In this document: positions 54,305 through 63,700 of the stretch, piece by piece | Layout: every line of letters starts with the position of its first letter | How positions within the stretch are numbered: the first letter of the stretch is position 1 | Made by a program: the position numbers and the translations under genes | Origin: Azohydromonas sediminis | GTDB lineage: Bacteria > Pseudomonadota > Gammaproteobacteria > Burkholderiales > Burkholderiaceae_C | DNA: 64,000 bases | Assembly: GCF_003574675.1 (NCBI RefSeq) | Contig: NZ_QOAZ01000011.1 | Location: 1 to 64,000 of the forward strand | Direction: 5' to 3' | The notes under the pieces: generated by a model | Told to the model about the DNA's origin: nothing | The model's input: only the letters and a program-made list of their open reading frames with translations | Database searches by the model: none

Positions 54305-55384
54305 GTGAGCTTTGTCGATGCGCTGCTCGGGCGCAAGCACCCGGCGATGTTCGGGCTGGACATCAGCTCGTCGAGCGCGAAGCTCGTCGAGCTCAATCGC
54401 GGCCCCGATGGCGAGTACGTGCTCGAGCGATTCGCGTCGGAGCCGTTCGAGAAGGGCTGGATCGTCGACGGTCAGATCGAGAAGTTCGACGAGGTCGCCG
54501 AGGCCGTCAAGCGCGTCGTCAGCAAGAGCGGCACGAAGACGCGCCAGGCCGTGCTCGCGATGCCGCAGTCGGCGGTGATCACGAAGAAGATCATCCTGCC
54601 GGCAGGCCTGCGCGAGGAAGAGCTCGAGCTGCAGGTCGAGTCCGAGGCCAACCAGTACATCCCGTTCTCGCTCGACGAGGTCAGCCTCGACTTCTGCGTC
54701 ATCGGGCCGAGCACGACCTCGGTCGGCGACGTCGAGGTGCTGATCGCCGCGTCGCGCAAGGACAAGGTCCAGGACCGCCAGGGCCTCGCCGAGGCCGCGG
54801 GCCTGAAGCCGGTCATCCTCGACATCGAGTCGCATGCATCACGGCTGGCGATGAGCCGGCTCGTCGCGCAGCTGCCCGGCGGCGGCAAGGACGCGCTGGT
54901 CGCGCTGTTCGAGATCGGTGCCGACACGACGAGCCTGAAGGTGCTGCGCGACGACGAGCTGCTGTACGACCGCGACCAGGCGTTCGGCGGATCGCAGCTG
55001 ACGCACCTGATTTCGCGCCAGTACGGCCTGTCGTTCGAGGAGGCCGAGGCCAAGAAGCTCTCGGGCGACCTGCCGGACGACTACGAGTCGACCGTGCTCG
55101 TGCCCTTCGTCGACACGCTGTCGCAGGAGATCGGGCGCGCGCTGCAGTACTTCTTCACCAGCACGCCGCACCACAAGGTGCACTACATCATGCTCGGCGG
55201 CGGCACGGCGACGCTGCCGGGACTGAAGGAGCGTGTGACCGATCTGACCGGTTTCGCTGCGCAGGTCGTCAACCCCTTCGAGCACATGAGGCTCGGCTCG
55301 GCGGTGCGCGAGAGCCGCGTGCGTCGCGAGGCGCCGTCGTACCTGACTGCCTGCGGTCTGGCGATGCGGAGGTTCGTGCAGTGA
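54305..55384 (+). CDS. pilM: type IV pilus assembly protein PilM
   Basis: 359-aa actin-like cytoplasmic protein. It begins SFVDALLGRKHPAMFGLDISSSSAKLVEL (nucleotide phosphate-1 loop) and later has ALFEIGADTTSLKVL and YIMLGGGTATLPGLKE. PilM binds the N-terminus of PilN and links the inner-membrane subcomplex to the motor. The GTG at 54305 is chosen because GGGAGAG lies 13 nt before it; the upstream frame is Arg-rich. The stop overlaps pilN (GTGA). Confidence 0.95.
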   Translation: MSFVDALLGRKHPAMFGLDISSSSAKLVELNRGPDGEYVLERFASEPFEKGWIVDGQIEKFDEVAEAVKRVVSKSGTKTRQAVLAMPQSAVITKKIILPAGLREEELELQVESEANQYIPFSLDEVSLDFCVIGPSTTSVGDVEVLIAASRKDKVQDRQGLAEAAGLKPVILDIESHASRLAMSRLVAQLPGGGKDALVALFEIGADTTSLKVLRDDELLYDRDQAFGGSQLTHLISRQYGLSFEEAEAKKLSGDLPDDYESTVLVPFVDTLSQEIGRALQYFFTSTPHHKVHYIMLGGGTATLPGLKERVTDLTGFAAQVVNPFEHMRLGSAVRESRVRREAPSYLTACGLAMRRFVQ

Positions 55385-56013
55385 TCCTGATCAACCTGCT
55401 TCCCCACCGGGAAGAGAAGCGCCGTCGGCGCCAGCAGGCGTTCTACGCCGGTCTCGTCGTCTCCGCCATCGCGGGCCTGGCCATCGCCGGCACGTGGTGG
55501 GTGCTGCTGCAGCAGCTGACGTCGGCGCAGCAGGGCCGCAACGCGTTCCTGACCAGCGAGATCCGCAAGCTCGAGGCGCAGATCAAGGACATCGCGAACC
55601 TGCGCGCCGAGATCGAGGCGCTGAAGGCGCGGCAGAAGGCGGTCGAGGACCTGCAGACCAACCGCAACGTGCCGGTGCACCTGCTCAACGAGATCGCCAA
55701 GCAGACGCCCGAGGGTGTCTACCTGACGGCGATCCGCCAGAGCGGCAACGTCGTGACGATCACCGGCGTGGCGCAGACCAACGAGCGCGTCTCGGAGTTT
55801 CTGCGCAACACGCAGTACAACTCGCCGTGGCTCGAGCGTCCGGAGCTCGTCGAGATCAAGATCGCCGGCACGCAGTCGTCCAATGCCCGCGAGGCTGCGC
55901 GCGCCCAGCAGCGCCGCCTGTACGACTTCTCGCTGCGCGTGTCGCTCAAGCAGGTGCAGCCGCCGGCCGACGCCCCTGGCGCGGCTCCCGCGCGCGTGGC
56001 GCAAAAGCCCTGA
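55381..56013 (+). CDS. pilN: type IV pilus assembly protein PilN
   Basis: 210 aa. The conserved PilM-binding start INLLPHREEKRRRR is followed by a membrane helix near 21-43, a coiled coil (SEIRKLEAQIKDIANLRAEIEALKARQKAVEDL, given in part) and a ferredoxin-like periplasmic domain (VYLTAIRQSGNVVTITGVAQTNERVSEFLRN). It forms heterodimers with PilO. GTG start overlaps pilM. Confidence 0.95.
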   Translation: MILINLLPHREEKRRRRQQAFYAGLVVSAIAGLAIAGTWWVLLQQLTSAQQGRNAFLTSEIRKLEAQIKDIANLRAEIEALKARQKAVEDLQTNRNVPVHLLNEIAKQTPEGVYLTAIRQSGNVVTITGVAQTNERVSEFLRNTQYNSPWLERPELVEIKIAGTQSSNAREAARAQQRRLYDFSLRVSLKQVQPPADAPGAAPARVAQKP

Positions 56014-56026
56014 GGACGGACCCACC

Positions 56027-56740
56027 ATGGTGACCAAGGCGAACAAGCCCGGCCTCGACCTCGGGCGCGCGTTCCAAGAGGCGGCGGCGCAGTTCCGCGG
56101 CCTGGACATGAACAAGCCCGGGCAGTGGCCGCCGCTGCCCAAGATCACTGCCTACGCCGTCGTCGCGGTGCTGGTGGTCGTCGCCGGCTGGTTCTTGGTG
56201 ATCTCCGACGCCACCGACACGCTGCAGGCCGAACGTGACCGCGAGCCGGCACTCAAGCAGGACTACCGCAGCAAGCTGACGCAGGCGGTCAACCTCGAGG
56301 AACTGCGCAAGCAGAAGCTGCAGGTCGAGGAGTACGTGACGCAGCTCGAGAAACAGCTGCCCGGCAAGGCCGAGATGGACGCGCTGCTGTCGGACATCAA
56401 CCAGGCCGGACTCGGTCGCGGGCTGCAGTTCGAGCTGTTCCGCCCGGGCCAGGTCGCGGTCAAGGAGTACTACGCCGAGCTGCCGATCTCGATCAAGGTC
56501 AGCGGCCGTTACCACGACATCGGCGCGTTTACCGCCGACGTGGCCAATCTGTCGCGCATCGTCACGCTGCACAACCTGGTGCTGACGGCGCCTTCGGGCC
56601 GCGACGCGCAGGCCGGCAGCGGGCTGCTGGCGATGGAAGCCACGGCGCGAACCTACCGCTATCTCGATGCGGCCGAAGTCGCCGAGCAGCGCAAGGCCGC
56701 CGCCGAGGCCGCCAAGAAGAAGTCCGGAGCGAAGAAATGA
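56027..56740 (+). CDS. pilO: type IV pilus assembly protein PilO
   Basis: 237 aa. The cytoplasmic leader is followed by a membrane helix near 44-62 (YAVVAVLVVVAGWFLVIS), a coiled coil and a periplasmic domain with FELFRPGQVAVKEYYAELPISIKVSGRYHDIGAF, the PilO block. It binds PilN and PilP. GAGGA precedes the ATG; its stop overlaps pilP (ATGA). Confidence 0.95.
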   Translation: MVTKANKPGLDLGRAFQEAAAQFRGLDMNKPGQWPPLPKITAYAVVAVLVVVAGWFLVISDATDTLQAERDREPALKQDYRSKLTQAVNLEELRKQKLQVEEYVTQLEKQLPGKAEMDALLSDINQAGLGRGLQFELFRPGQVAVKEYYAELPISIKVSGRYHDIGAFTADVANLSRIVTLHNLVLTAPSGRDAQAGSGLLAMEATARTYRYLDAAEVAEQRKAAAEAAKKKSGAKK

Positions 56741-57279
56741 AGAGGGCGCACCGACATCGCGTGTGGCTCGCGCTGGCCGGCGTGCTCGTCGCGCTGGCCG
56801 GCTGCGGCGGCGAGCAGGAAGAGCTGAGCCAGTGGATGGCGCAGCAGCGCCGCGAGGTCAAGCCCAACGTGACCCCGCTGCAGCCGCCGAAGAAGTTCGA
56901 GCCCGAGCCGTACTCGGGGCTCGACGTCGTCGAGCCGTTCAGCAGCCAGAAGCTGACGGTGGCGCTGCGCCAGGAGGCGCGCCAGCCGAGTTCGGTGCTG
57001 GCGGCCGAACTGAACCGCCGCAAGGAGCCGTTGGAGGACTTCCCGCTCGACAGCATGACGATGGTCGGCAGCGTCAGCAAGGGCGGTCGCCCGCACGCAC
57101 TGCTCAAGGTCAACAACCTGCTGTACCAGGTCGGCGTGGGCGACTACATCGGCCAGAACTTCGGCCGCATCACGGCGATCAGCGAGACCGAGATCAAGCT
57201 GCGCGAGATCGTGCAGGACGCCGCCGGCGAGTGGATCGAGCGTCCGATGGCACTGCAACTGCAGGAGGGGCGCCGCTGA
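56737..57279 (+). CDS. pilP: type IV pilus lipoprotein PilP
   Basis: 180 aa. A lipoprotein signal ends VALAGC (Cys23). The HR-like beta domain is in the C-terminal half (FPLDSMTMVGSVSKGGRPHALLKVNNLLYQVGVGDYIGQNFG). It links PilNO to the PilQ secretin. Confidence 0.95.
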   Translation: MKRAHRHRVWLALAGVLVALAGCGGEQEELSQWMAQQRREVKPNVTPLQPPKKFEPEPYSGLDVVEPFSSQKLTVALRQEARQPSSVLAAELNRRKEPLEDFPLDSMTMVGSVSKGGRPHALLKVNNLLYQVGVGDYIGQNFGRITAISETEIKLREIVQDAAGEWIERPMALQLQEGRR

Positions 57280-57302
57280 ACGCGGCGCACGGAGTGACAA
57301 CC

Positions 57303-59468
57303 ATGCTGGAGAACCGCATGTCGATCAATTGGCGAGCCTGGGGCGCGGCGATCGCGCTGGTGGCCGGGACCCCGCTGGGCGCGTGGGCGCAGAGCCTGAT
57401 CCAGTCGATCAGCAGCAGCCAGCAGGCCGGCGCCGACGTCGTGCGCATCGAGCTGAGCGAGCCGCTGGCGGCGGTGCCCGCGGGCTTCGCGATCCAGGCG
57501 CCGCCGCGCATCGCGATCGACCTGCCCGGCGTGCGCAGCGCGATGGGACGCCCCAGCGTCGAGATCAACCAGGGCAACCTGCGCTCGGTCAACATCGCGC
57601 AGGGCGAAGACCGCACGCGACTGGTGCTCAACCTGCGCCAGGCGGCCAACTACCGCGCCCAGCTCGACGGCAAGGCGCTGCTGCTCGTCGTCGACAGCGG
57701 CGCGCCGTCGCCCACCGTCGCGGCCACCGGCACCGCACCGGCTGCACCGTCGTTCGCGCCGGCGCAGAACACCGAAGTGCAGGCGATCGGCGACATCGAC
57801 TTCCGCCGCGGCGCCGACGGCGCCGGCCGCGTCATCGTCGAGTTGCCGAGCACGCAAGTCGGCGTCGACATCCGTCAGCAGGGCCAGAATCTGGTCGTCG
57901 AGTTCCCGCGCACGACGGTGCCCGACCGCCTGCGCCGCCGCCTCGACGTGACCGACTTCGGCACGCCGGTCAACCTGATCACGACGACGCAGGACGGCGA
58001 CCGCGTGCGCATGGTCGTGCAGCCGCGCGGCGCGTGGGAGCACAGCGCCTACCAGAGCGACCGTCAGTTCGTGCTCGAAGTGCGGCCGATGGCGATCGAC
58101 CCGAACAAGCTGGTGCAGGGCCCCGGCTACACAGGCGAGAAGCTGAGCCTGAACTTCCAGAACATCGAAGTGCGCGCGCTGCTGCAGGTCATCGCCGACT
58201 TCACCAACTTCAACGTCGTCACCAGCGACACCGTCACCGGCAACGTCACGCTGCGGCTGAAGGACGTGCCGTGGGACCAGGCGCTCGACATCATCCTGCA
58301 AGCCAAGGGCCTGGGGCTGCGCAAGTCGGGCAACGTGATCTGGATCGCGCCGAAGGAGGAGCTGCTGGCCAAGGAGCAGGTCGAGCTCGAGGCGCGGCGC
58401 AAGGTCGCCGACCTGGAGCCGGTGCGCACGCAGTCGTTCCAGCTCAACTACACGAAGGCCGAGGAGGTCGCCAAGGGGTTGACGGGGCAGTCGATGGGGG
58501 GCGGCGCCAGCGGCAGCGCGGCCAACAACCCGGCGCGCATCCTCAGCCCGCGCGGCAGCGTGATCTTCGAGACGCGCACGAACCAGTTGTTCGTCACCGA
58601 CATCCCGAGCAAGCTCGAGGAGATCCAGGCGCTGATCGCCAAGATCGACATCCCGGTGCGCCAGGTGCAGATCGAGGCGCGCATCGTCGAGGCCGAGGAC
58701 TCGTTCGGCCGCTCGCTCGGCGTCAAGCTCGGCTTCAGCGACCTCACCGGCCTGAAGGGCGGCATCCCGGGCGCCAACCTCGGTGCCGGCAACTACATCA
58801 TGCCCGGCGGCAACTACAGCGCGATCGGCTACCAGACGCTGCAAAGCCCGCAGGTGCCGTTCAACAACACGCAGTTCGTCAACCTGCCTGCGCCCAATCT
58901 GGGCACCGCGGCGCCCGCGACGTTCGCGCTGTCGCTGTTCAGCGCGTCGATGAACCGCTTCCTGAACCTCGAGCTGTCGGCGCTCGAAGCCGATGGCAAG
59001 GGCAAGATCGTCTCGAGCCCGCGCGTGATCACGGCCGACCAGGTCAAGGCCGAGATCGAGCAGGGCGAGGAGATTCCCTACCAGAACGCGACCAGCTCGG
59101 GCGCGACGGCGGTCGAGTTCAAGAAGGCCAGCCTGCGCCTCGAGGTGACGCCGCAGATCACCCCCGAGGGCAACGTGATCCTCGACGTCAACGTCAGCAA
59201 GGACAGCCGCGGCGCGCTGACCAACGCCGGCCCCGCGATCAACACCAAGCGCGTGCGCACGCAGGTGCTGGTGGAGAACGGTGGCACCGTGGTGATCGGC
59301 GGCATCTTCACGCAGGAAGACCGCACCGACGTCAACAAGGTCCCGGTGCTGGGCGACGTGCCGGTCCTGGGCAACCTGTTCAAGAACACGGCACGCACGA
59401 CGAAGAAGACGGAGTTGCTGGTGTTCCTGACGCCGAAGGTGGTCACGGAGCGCACGGCGGCGCGCTAA
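57303..59468 (+). CDS. pilQ: type IV pilus secretin PilQ
   Basis: 721 aa. A signal peptide ends near AWAQS. Two AMIN domains (residues about 30-125 and 150-265) bind peptidoglycan, followed by an STN/N0 domain (LSLNFQNIEVRALLQVIADFT) and the secretin core (VRQVQIEARIVEAEDSFGRSLGV, VLVENGGTVVIGGIFTQ, VPVLGDVPVLGNLFKN). Forms the outer-membrane pilus channel. GGAGTG lies upstream of the ATG. It ends the pil operon; aroK/aroB, its usual followers in many relatives, are absent here. Confidence 0.96.
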   Translation: MLENRMSINWRAWGAAIALVAGTPLGAWAQSLIQSISSSQQAGADVVRIELSEPLAAVPAGFAIQAPPRIAIDLPGVRSAMGRPSVEINQGNLRSVNIAQGEDRTRLVLNLRQAANYRAQLDGKALLLVVDSGAPSPTVAATGTAPAAPSFAPAQNTEVQAIGDIDFRRGADGAGRVIVELPSTQVGVDIRQQGQNLVVEFPRTTVPDRLRRRLDVTDFGTPVNLITTTQDGDRVRMVVQPRGAWEHSAYQSDRQFVLEVRPMAIDPNKLVQGPGYTGEKLSLNFQNIEVRALLQVIADFTNFNVVTSDTVTGNVTLRLKDVPWDQALDIILQAKGLGLRKSGNVIWIAPKEELLAKEQVELEARRKVADLEPVRTQSFQLNYTKAEEVAKGLTGQSMGGGASGSAANNPARILSPRGSVIFETRTNQLFVTDIPSKLEEIQALIAKIDIPVRQVQIEARIVEAEDSFGRSLGVKLGFSDLTGLKGGIPGANLGAGNYIMPGGNYSAIGYQTLQSPQVPFNNTQFVNLPAPNLGTAAPATFALSLFSASMNRFLNLELSALEADGKGKIVSSPRVITADQVKAEIEQGEEIPYQNATSSGATAVEFKKASLRLEVTPQITPEGNVILDVNVSKDSRGALTNAGPAINTKRVRTQVLVENGGTVVIGGIFTQEDRTDVNKVPVLGDVPVLGNLFKNTARTTKKTELLVFLTPKVVTERTAAR

Positions 59469-59490
59469 CACCCCGGCTCGACGGCGCGCA

Positions 59491-59527
59491 GCGGGACAGT
59501 GCCCTCGGGCGCTGTCCCGCTTCTTCT
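59491..59527 (+). terminator. terminator of pilMNOPQ
   Basis: GCGGGACAGTGCCC pairs with GGGCGCTGTCCCGC (14 bp with one T-G pair, 2-nt loop) followed by TTCTTCT. It is 22 nt after the pilQ stop. Confidence 0.8.
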
Positions 59528-60013
59528 CGCGCGAGGCGCCGGCACTACTACTGGAGCCGCCGCAAGGCTCGCCGCGCCAGGGCCACGTGCCGATGGCGCC
59601 GAACCTTCGGGCCGACAGCCGAGCCGCGTACAGGAGCATGACCGTCGGGGCCGACGCCCCAACTGTGGGCGCTCCATGGTGTCCGCTGATCGAGGGGCGC
59701 TCCACAGCGCGCTCTGGGCCCCGAGGGTCGGTGTCAGGCGGGCGCGGGTGGTAGCGCGGCGACACCTCGAGTCGTTGCGTTCGACCAGGGCGCGGTCGAC
59801 TGGGGGCAGGATCGGTTCGCGCCAGGGATCCGGTCGATCTGGTCGGGCCACGTCACGGATCGCGCGCGGCACGCGGCAGAGGGGCAGGAGCGGAACGCAG
59901 CCCGGCGCGCGCCTTCGAACCGCGACCGGGGGCTTGGGGCTTGCCTGCACCCCTGCCGGGCGCAGGTAACTGCTGGCCGGCCCCGATGCCGACGTGTCAG
60001 ATCGACGCGGGCG
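59528..60013. other. gene-free stretch between the pilQ terminator and the TonB-like gene
   Basis: 486 nt with no credible gene on either strand. Open frames exist but are Arg/Pro/Ala-rich without motifs or ribosome-binding sites. GGCGCTCCA occurs twice (in 59668-59706). Since both flanking genes end here (convergent), no promoter is expected; it may be the remains of a displaced gene or element. Confidence 0.5.
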
Positions 60014-60757
60014 TCACGACGCGCGCCACAGGCGCCATTGGCCGTTCGGCGTGCCCTCGACGAAGCGCACCTCCAGATGCCAGCGCGGCGCCGTCGCCGC
60101 CACCGCGCCGACACCCGGCAGCGGCTGACCGACGAACGCCTCGCGGACGGCGTCGACCAGCGCATCGAGCGCGTCGGGGTCGAGCGGCTCGAGCGCGGCC
60201 ACGTGGCCCGTCGCATCCACGCTGAGCGCCAGGCGCAGCACCGTCACCGGGCCAGGCATCGCCAGGTCGGGCATCGGCAGCACGAAGCCGGTGCCGCCGA
60301 GGGTGGAATCGAACATGGGCGACCCGTACACGGTCTCGTCAGCGGTCTCGTCCACGAGGGACGCCGACGGCCGCGGGACGACCGGCGCGACCGAAGCCGC
60401 CGCCTCATGGGCGCCTGTCGTGGGCTGCGCCACGAGCTCCGAAGGCGCCGCATCCGGACTTGCGCTCCTCGGCAGGGCCTCGACGCGCACGCTCACGCGT
60501 TCGGTTGCCTCAGCGGGCGCAGCCGGGGGCGGCGCGGCGGCGATCCACCGGACCTCGAGCGGCACGTGCACCGCGGTGCCTGCCGAGACAGCCATCGGGC
60601 CCGGCGCGGGCAGCAGCACGGCCGCCACGGCGTGCAGAGAAAGCGCGGCCAGCAGGCTCGACGCCCACGGGCCGCGCGGATCGGAAGGTCTGCGGGCGCC
60701 GGCAGGAGCCGGCTGCCGCGCATGACCTCCCGGCTCACTCCTCGATCGCGAGTTCAC
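60014..60757 (-). CDS. TonB-like protein overlapping pilY1
   Basis: 247 aa. One hydrophobic segment near residues 32-50 (ASSLLAALSLHAVAAVLL), a Pro/Ala-rich linker and a C-terminal TonB-like domain with VTVLRLALSVDATGHVAALEPLDPDALDALVDAVREAFVGQP. No exbB/exbD genes are near. It starts (GTG) 23 nt inside the end of pilY1, so it is translated with it. The C-terminal domain may bind a periplasmic face partner of the pilus or an outer-membrane receptor; this is inference. Start uncertain, no clear ribosome-binding site. Confidence 0.65.
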   Translation of the reverse strand: MNSRSRSEPGGHARQPAPAGARRPSDPRGPWASSLLAALSLHAVAAVLLPAPGPMAVSAGTAVHVPLEVRWIAAAPPPAAPAEATERVSVRVEALPRSASPDAAPSELVAQPTTGAHEAAASVAPVVPRPSASLVDETADETVYGSPMFDSTLGGTGFVLPMPDLAMPGPVTVLRLALSVDATGHVAALEPLDPDALDALVDAVREAFVGQPLPGVGAVAATAPRWHLEVRFVEGTPNGQWRLWRAS

Positions 60758-63700
60758 GCCACGACAGCCGGCGTGCCGTGCCTCCGGGCAGCGAGACCGG
60801 TACCGGTGACACGACGGTGCGGTCGTTCGACAGCCGCGTCAGTGCGCGGATGCCGCCGCCTTCGAGCCGCACGACGGTCGGACGGGTGGCCAGCGCATTG
60901 CCGAGCGCCACGCTGGCGACGCCAGTGGCGGTCGCCACCGGCGCGCCGGTGCGGTAGTCGAAGAAGTTGATGTAGCTCTTGCCGCCGACGCTGCACGCGC
61001 TCTGTTCAGGGATGTTGGTCGTCATCACAAGGGTGCCGAGCACCAGCTGCGGGTCGGTGTTGGCCCGCTCGCGTGTCAGCGGCAAATCGATGTACCAGCC
61101 GTCATGGGTGGCAAAGTCGACCACATGATGGCTGCCGGTGCGCACTTCCTGGCCCGGTGTGCAGATCGTCGCACCGCTCGGGCAGGTGCCGGCCGTCAGC
61201 GTTTGGTTGACGAACGTCGGCAGGGTGCGCGGGTTGTGGTGGGTCGTGCCGTCGAGCGGGTCCTCGATCGCGTAGATGCTCTGCGGGCTGTCGTCCGTGA
61301 GGTCGGGCGTACCCAGATAGCGGCCGGTCCCAACGAAGACCACGGCCCGGCCCGCGACCAGGCCGAGTTCGGGGCGCGCCGTGAGCGGCTGAACGTTGCC
61401 GGCCGGGCCACGCAGCGTGGCCAGCAGGTGGGCATCGTGGCCCGCGGGGTCGATGTCGCCGTTGACGTCGAAGCGCCACAGGTTGCCGTCGTTGTCGCCG
61501 CCGTAGACCCGCTTGACGGTGTTGTCGACGTCGGGTTTGTCGACCCAGCTGCGCACGTGCGCCAGACCACTGCCAGTGCTCGTGGTGATGGTGCGGATCA
61601 GCACGCCGGTTTTGGCGTCGACGATGAACAGCCGGCTCGCGCCCGTGTGGTTGTAGCCGGAGCCGAAGATCACCACCCAGGTGCCGTCCTTGAGCTTGGT
61701 GATGTCCGGGCGGCCGAAGGTCAGGCCGAGATTCGGATGCGTGAACTCCCACAGCACCTTCGGTGACGCCGGATCGGTGACGTCAAGCGCATAGTAGCCG
61801 CTGCCGCCGGCGCCGAGTCCACCAACGAGGATGGTGCGCCACGCGCCATCGATCCGAACGTCGCCCGCCGTGGGGGTCGCGTCGACGTAGAACTGGTGGC
61901 GGTTGGCGTAGTCCTTGTCGGCGAGCCGGTACAGCTTGGGCAGCACCATGCTCGGCACGAAGGCCCATTCCTCGACGCCGGTGTCGGCGTTGAATGCATG
62001 CAGCATGCCGTCGTTGGCGCCCACGTAGACCATGCCCTGGCGCGTCATCATGCTCGTCTTGAACGCCGAGTAGCCCGAGTCGGCGTAGTTGAACATCGGC
62101 TTGCCGACGAAAACCGCTTCGGAGTTGACGATGTCGCCGAGCAAGTGTGCACGCTTGCGGAAGGGCTTGTCGAGCTGCGTGGCCTCGCCCTCGTCGGTGC
62201 GTACGCCGCGCAGGAAATTGACCAGCCGTTCGCCAGCGGCCGCGCTCTGCACCGAAGGGGGCAGGCAGGTGCTGCCGAAGGTGCAGAACTGGCTCAAAGA
62301 CTGCCCCGGCGCCGTGATGTGCGCCAGGCCGAAGTAGGCCCGTTCAGCCGCCGTGAGGTGGTCCCAGTCGAATGGGCGCCGGCCCGTCGACGTGTTCGAG
62401 GGGTCGTGCATGAAGAGGGTGCGGCTGGCGTTGCCGTCGAGCAGATCGCGCGCCGACCAGTCGCTGTCCAGCGGCAGCTTCTCGCCCGTCGTCGGATCGA
62501 CCTCGTCCTTGGTCAGGATCTCGCCGGTGGTGGCGCTGATTTGGCGGCCGAGCAGCTCGCCCGACCACTCGTTGGTAACGTAGCGCGACAGGTACAGGAA
62601 GTTGTCGCCGGCCGAGATGTTCGGGTTGCTCGTCGTCGCCGCGGCTGCTGCACCCTTGACGCGGTCGATCTGCGCCAGTGCATTCGACAGGCCTGTGTAC
62701 AGCGACGCCGGGTCGGTGGCGGCGAAGTAGGTGCCACGGCCATTGACGGCGGCGTGCCACATGTCGTCGATCGCCGTCTCGGTGTTGTTGACGGGGGCCG
62801 GCCAGGTGCACACGGTGCCGGCGGCCTGCCAACTGCAAACACCGGCTGCAGGATTCGCCGTGGTACCGTTGGCGACCGCATGGTAGTCACCACTGGTCGC
62901 GGAGCGGTAATTCGGGTCGTACAGCATGTAGCCCGGCGCGCCCAGACCGAGCGTGAACGTCGTCATGTGCTGGTGCGGCGCGGTGTCGTCGCCGGCGGTG
63001 GGCACGTTGTTCTGGCACAGGTCGACGCCGCCGGGTCCGGTGCAGTTGTTGAGTTCGGGCGTGCGCAGATCGGTCAGGTAGTAATACGCAGCGACGTCCG
63101 ACAACGAGTTCGACGTGTTGGTACCGTCGCGGTAGGGCCGGTCGAGGCTGCCATCGACGTTGCCGATGGCTGTCGAGCCGTCGATGCGCACCGGTGTCGC
63201 CGTCTCGTTCCAGTAGCCGTCGGTCGACAGCAGCGTGAAGTTCTGCTGGCACGACACCGTCATCGGGTCCACGACGGTGGATCCATTGAGGGTCTGGCCG
63301 TTGAGCTGCCCGGCGTACAGCCGGCCGGCACGCGACAGCGCGGTGCGCAGTGGCGTCCAACCGCTCGGCCTCGCCGCGCGCAGTTTGTCGAACCAGTTGG
63401 TCTTGTGCGTGCCGGCGAACGTGTCGAGGTTGAGGAAGTCGCTGCCGGTGCCGTTGTTGATGCTCAGGTAGCCGAGGCGGAACTGGTCGGAGACGGGCGC
63501 GAATGCGATGCTGGCCGACGTCTTCATCATTTGCATGCGCGTGCGGTAGTACGTCCACCAGTTCGCGAAGTTGGTCATTTCTTCTTCGTAGGTGCACGTG
63601 CCACCGGCGCAGTCGGTGCGCGTCGGGGCCTTCGGATAGCTGGTGACCGACGGGACGATGTCGATGCGCTCGAAGCGGCCGGCGTAGCCCGCCGGGGTGG

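Noticed and set aside
57144-59765. 873-codon minus frame over pilQ
   Set aside because: Complement of a confident secretin gene; no motif or ribosome-binding site.
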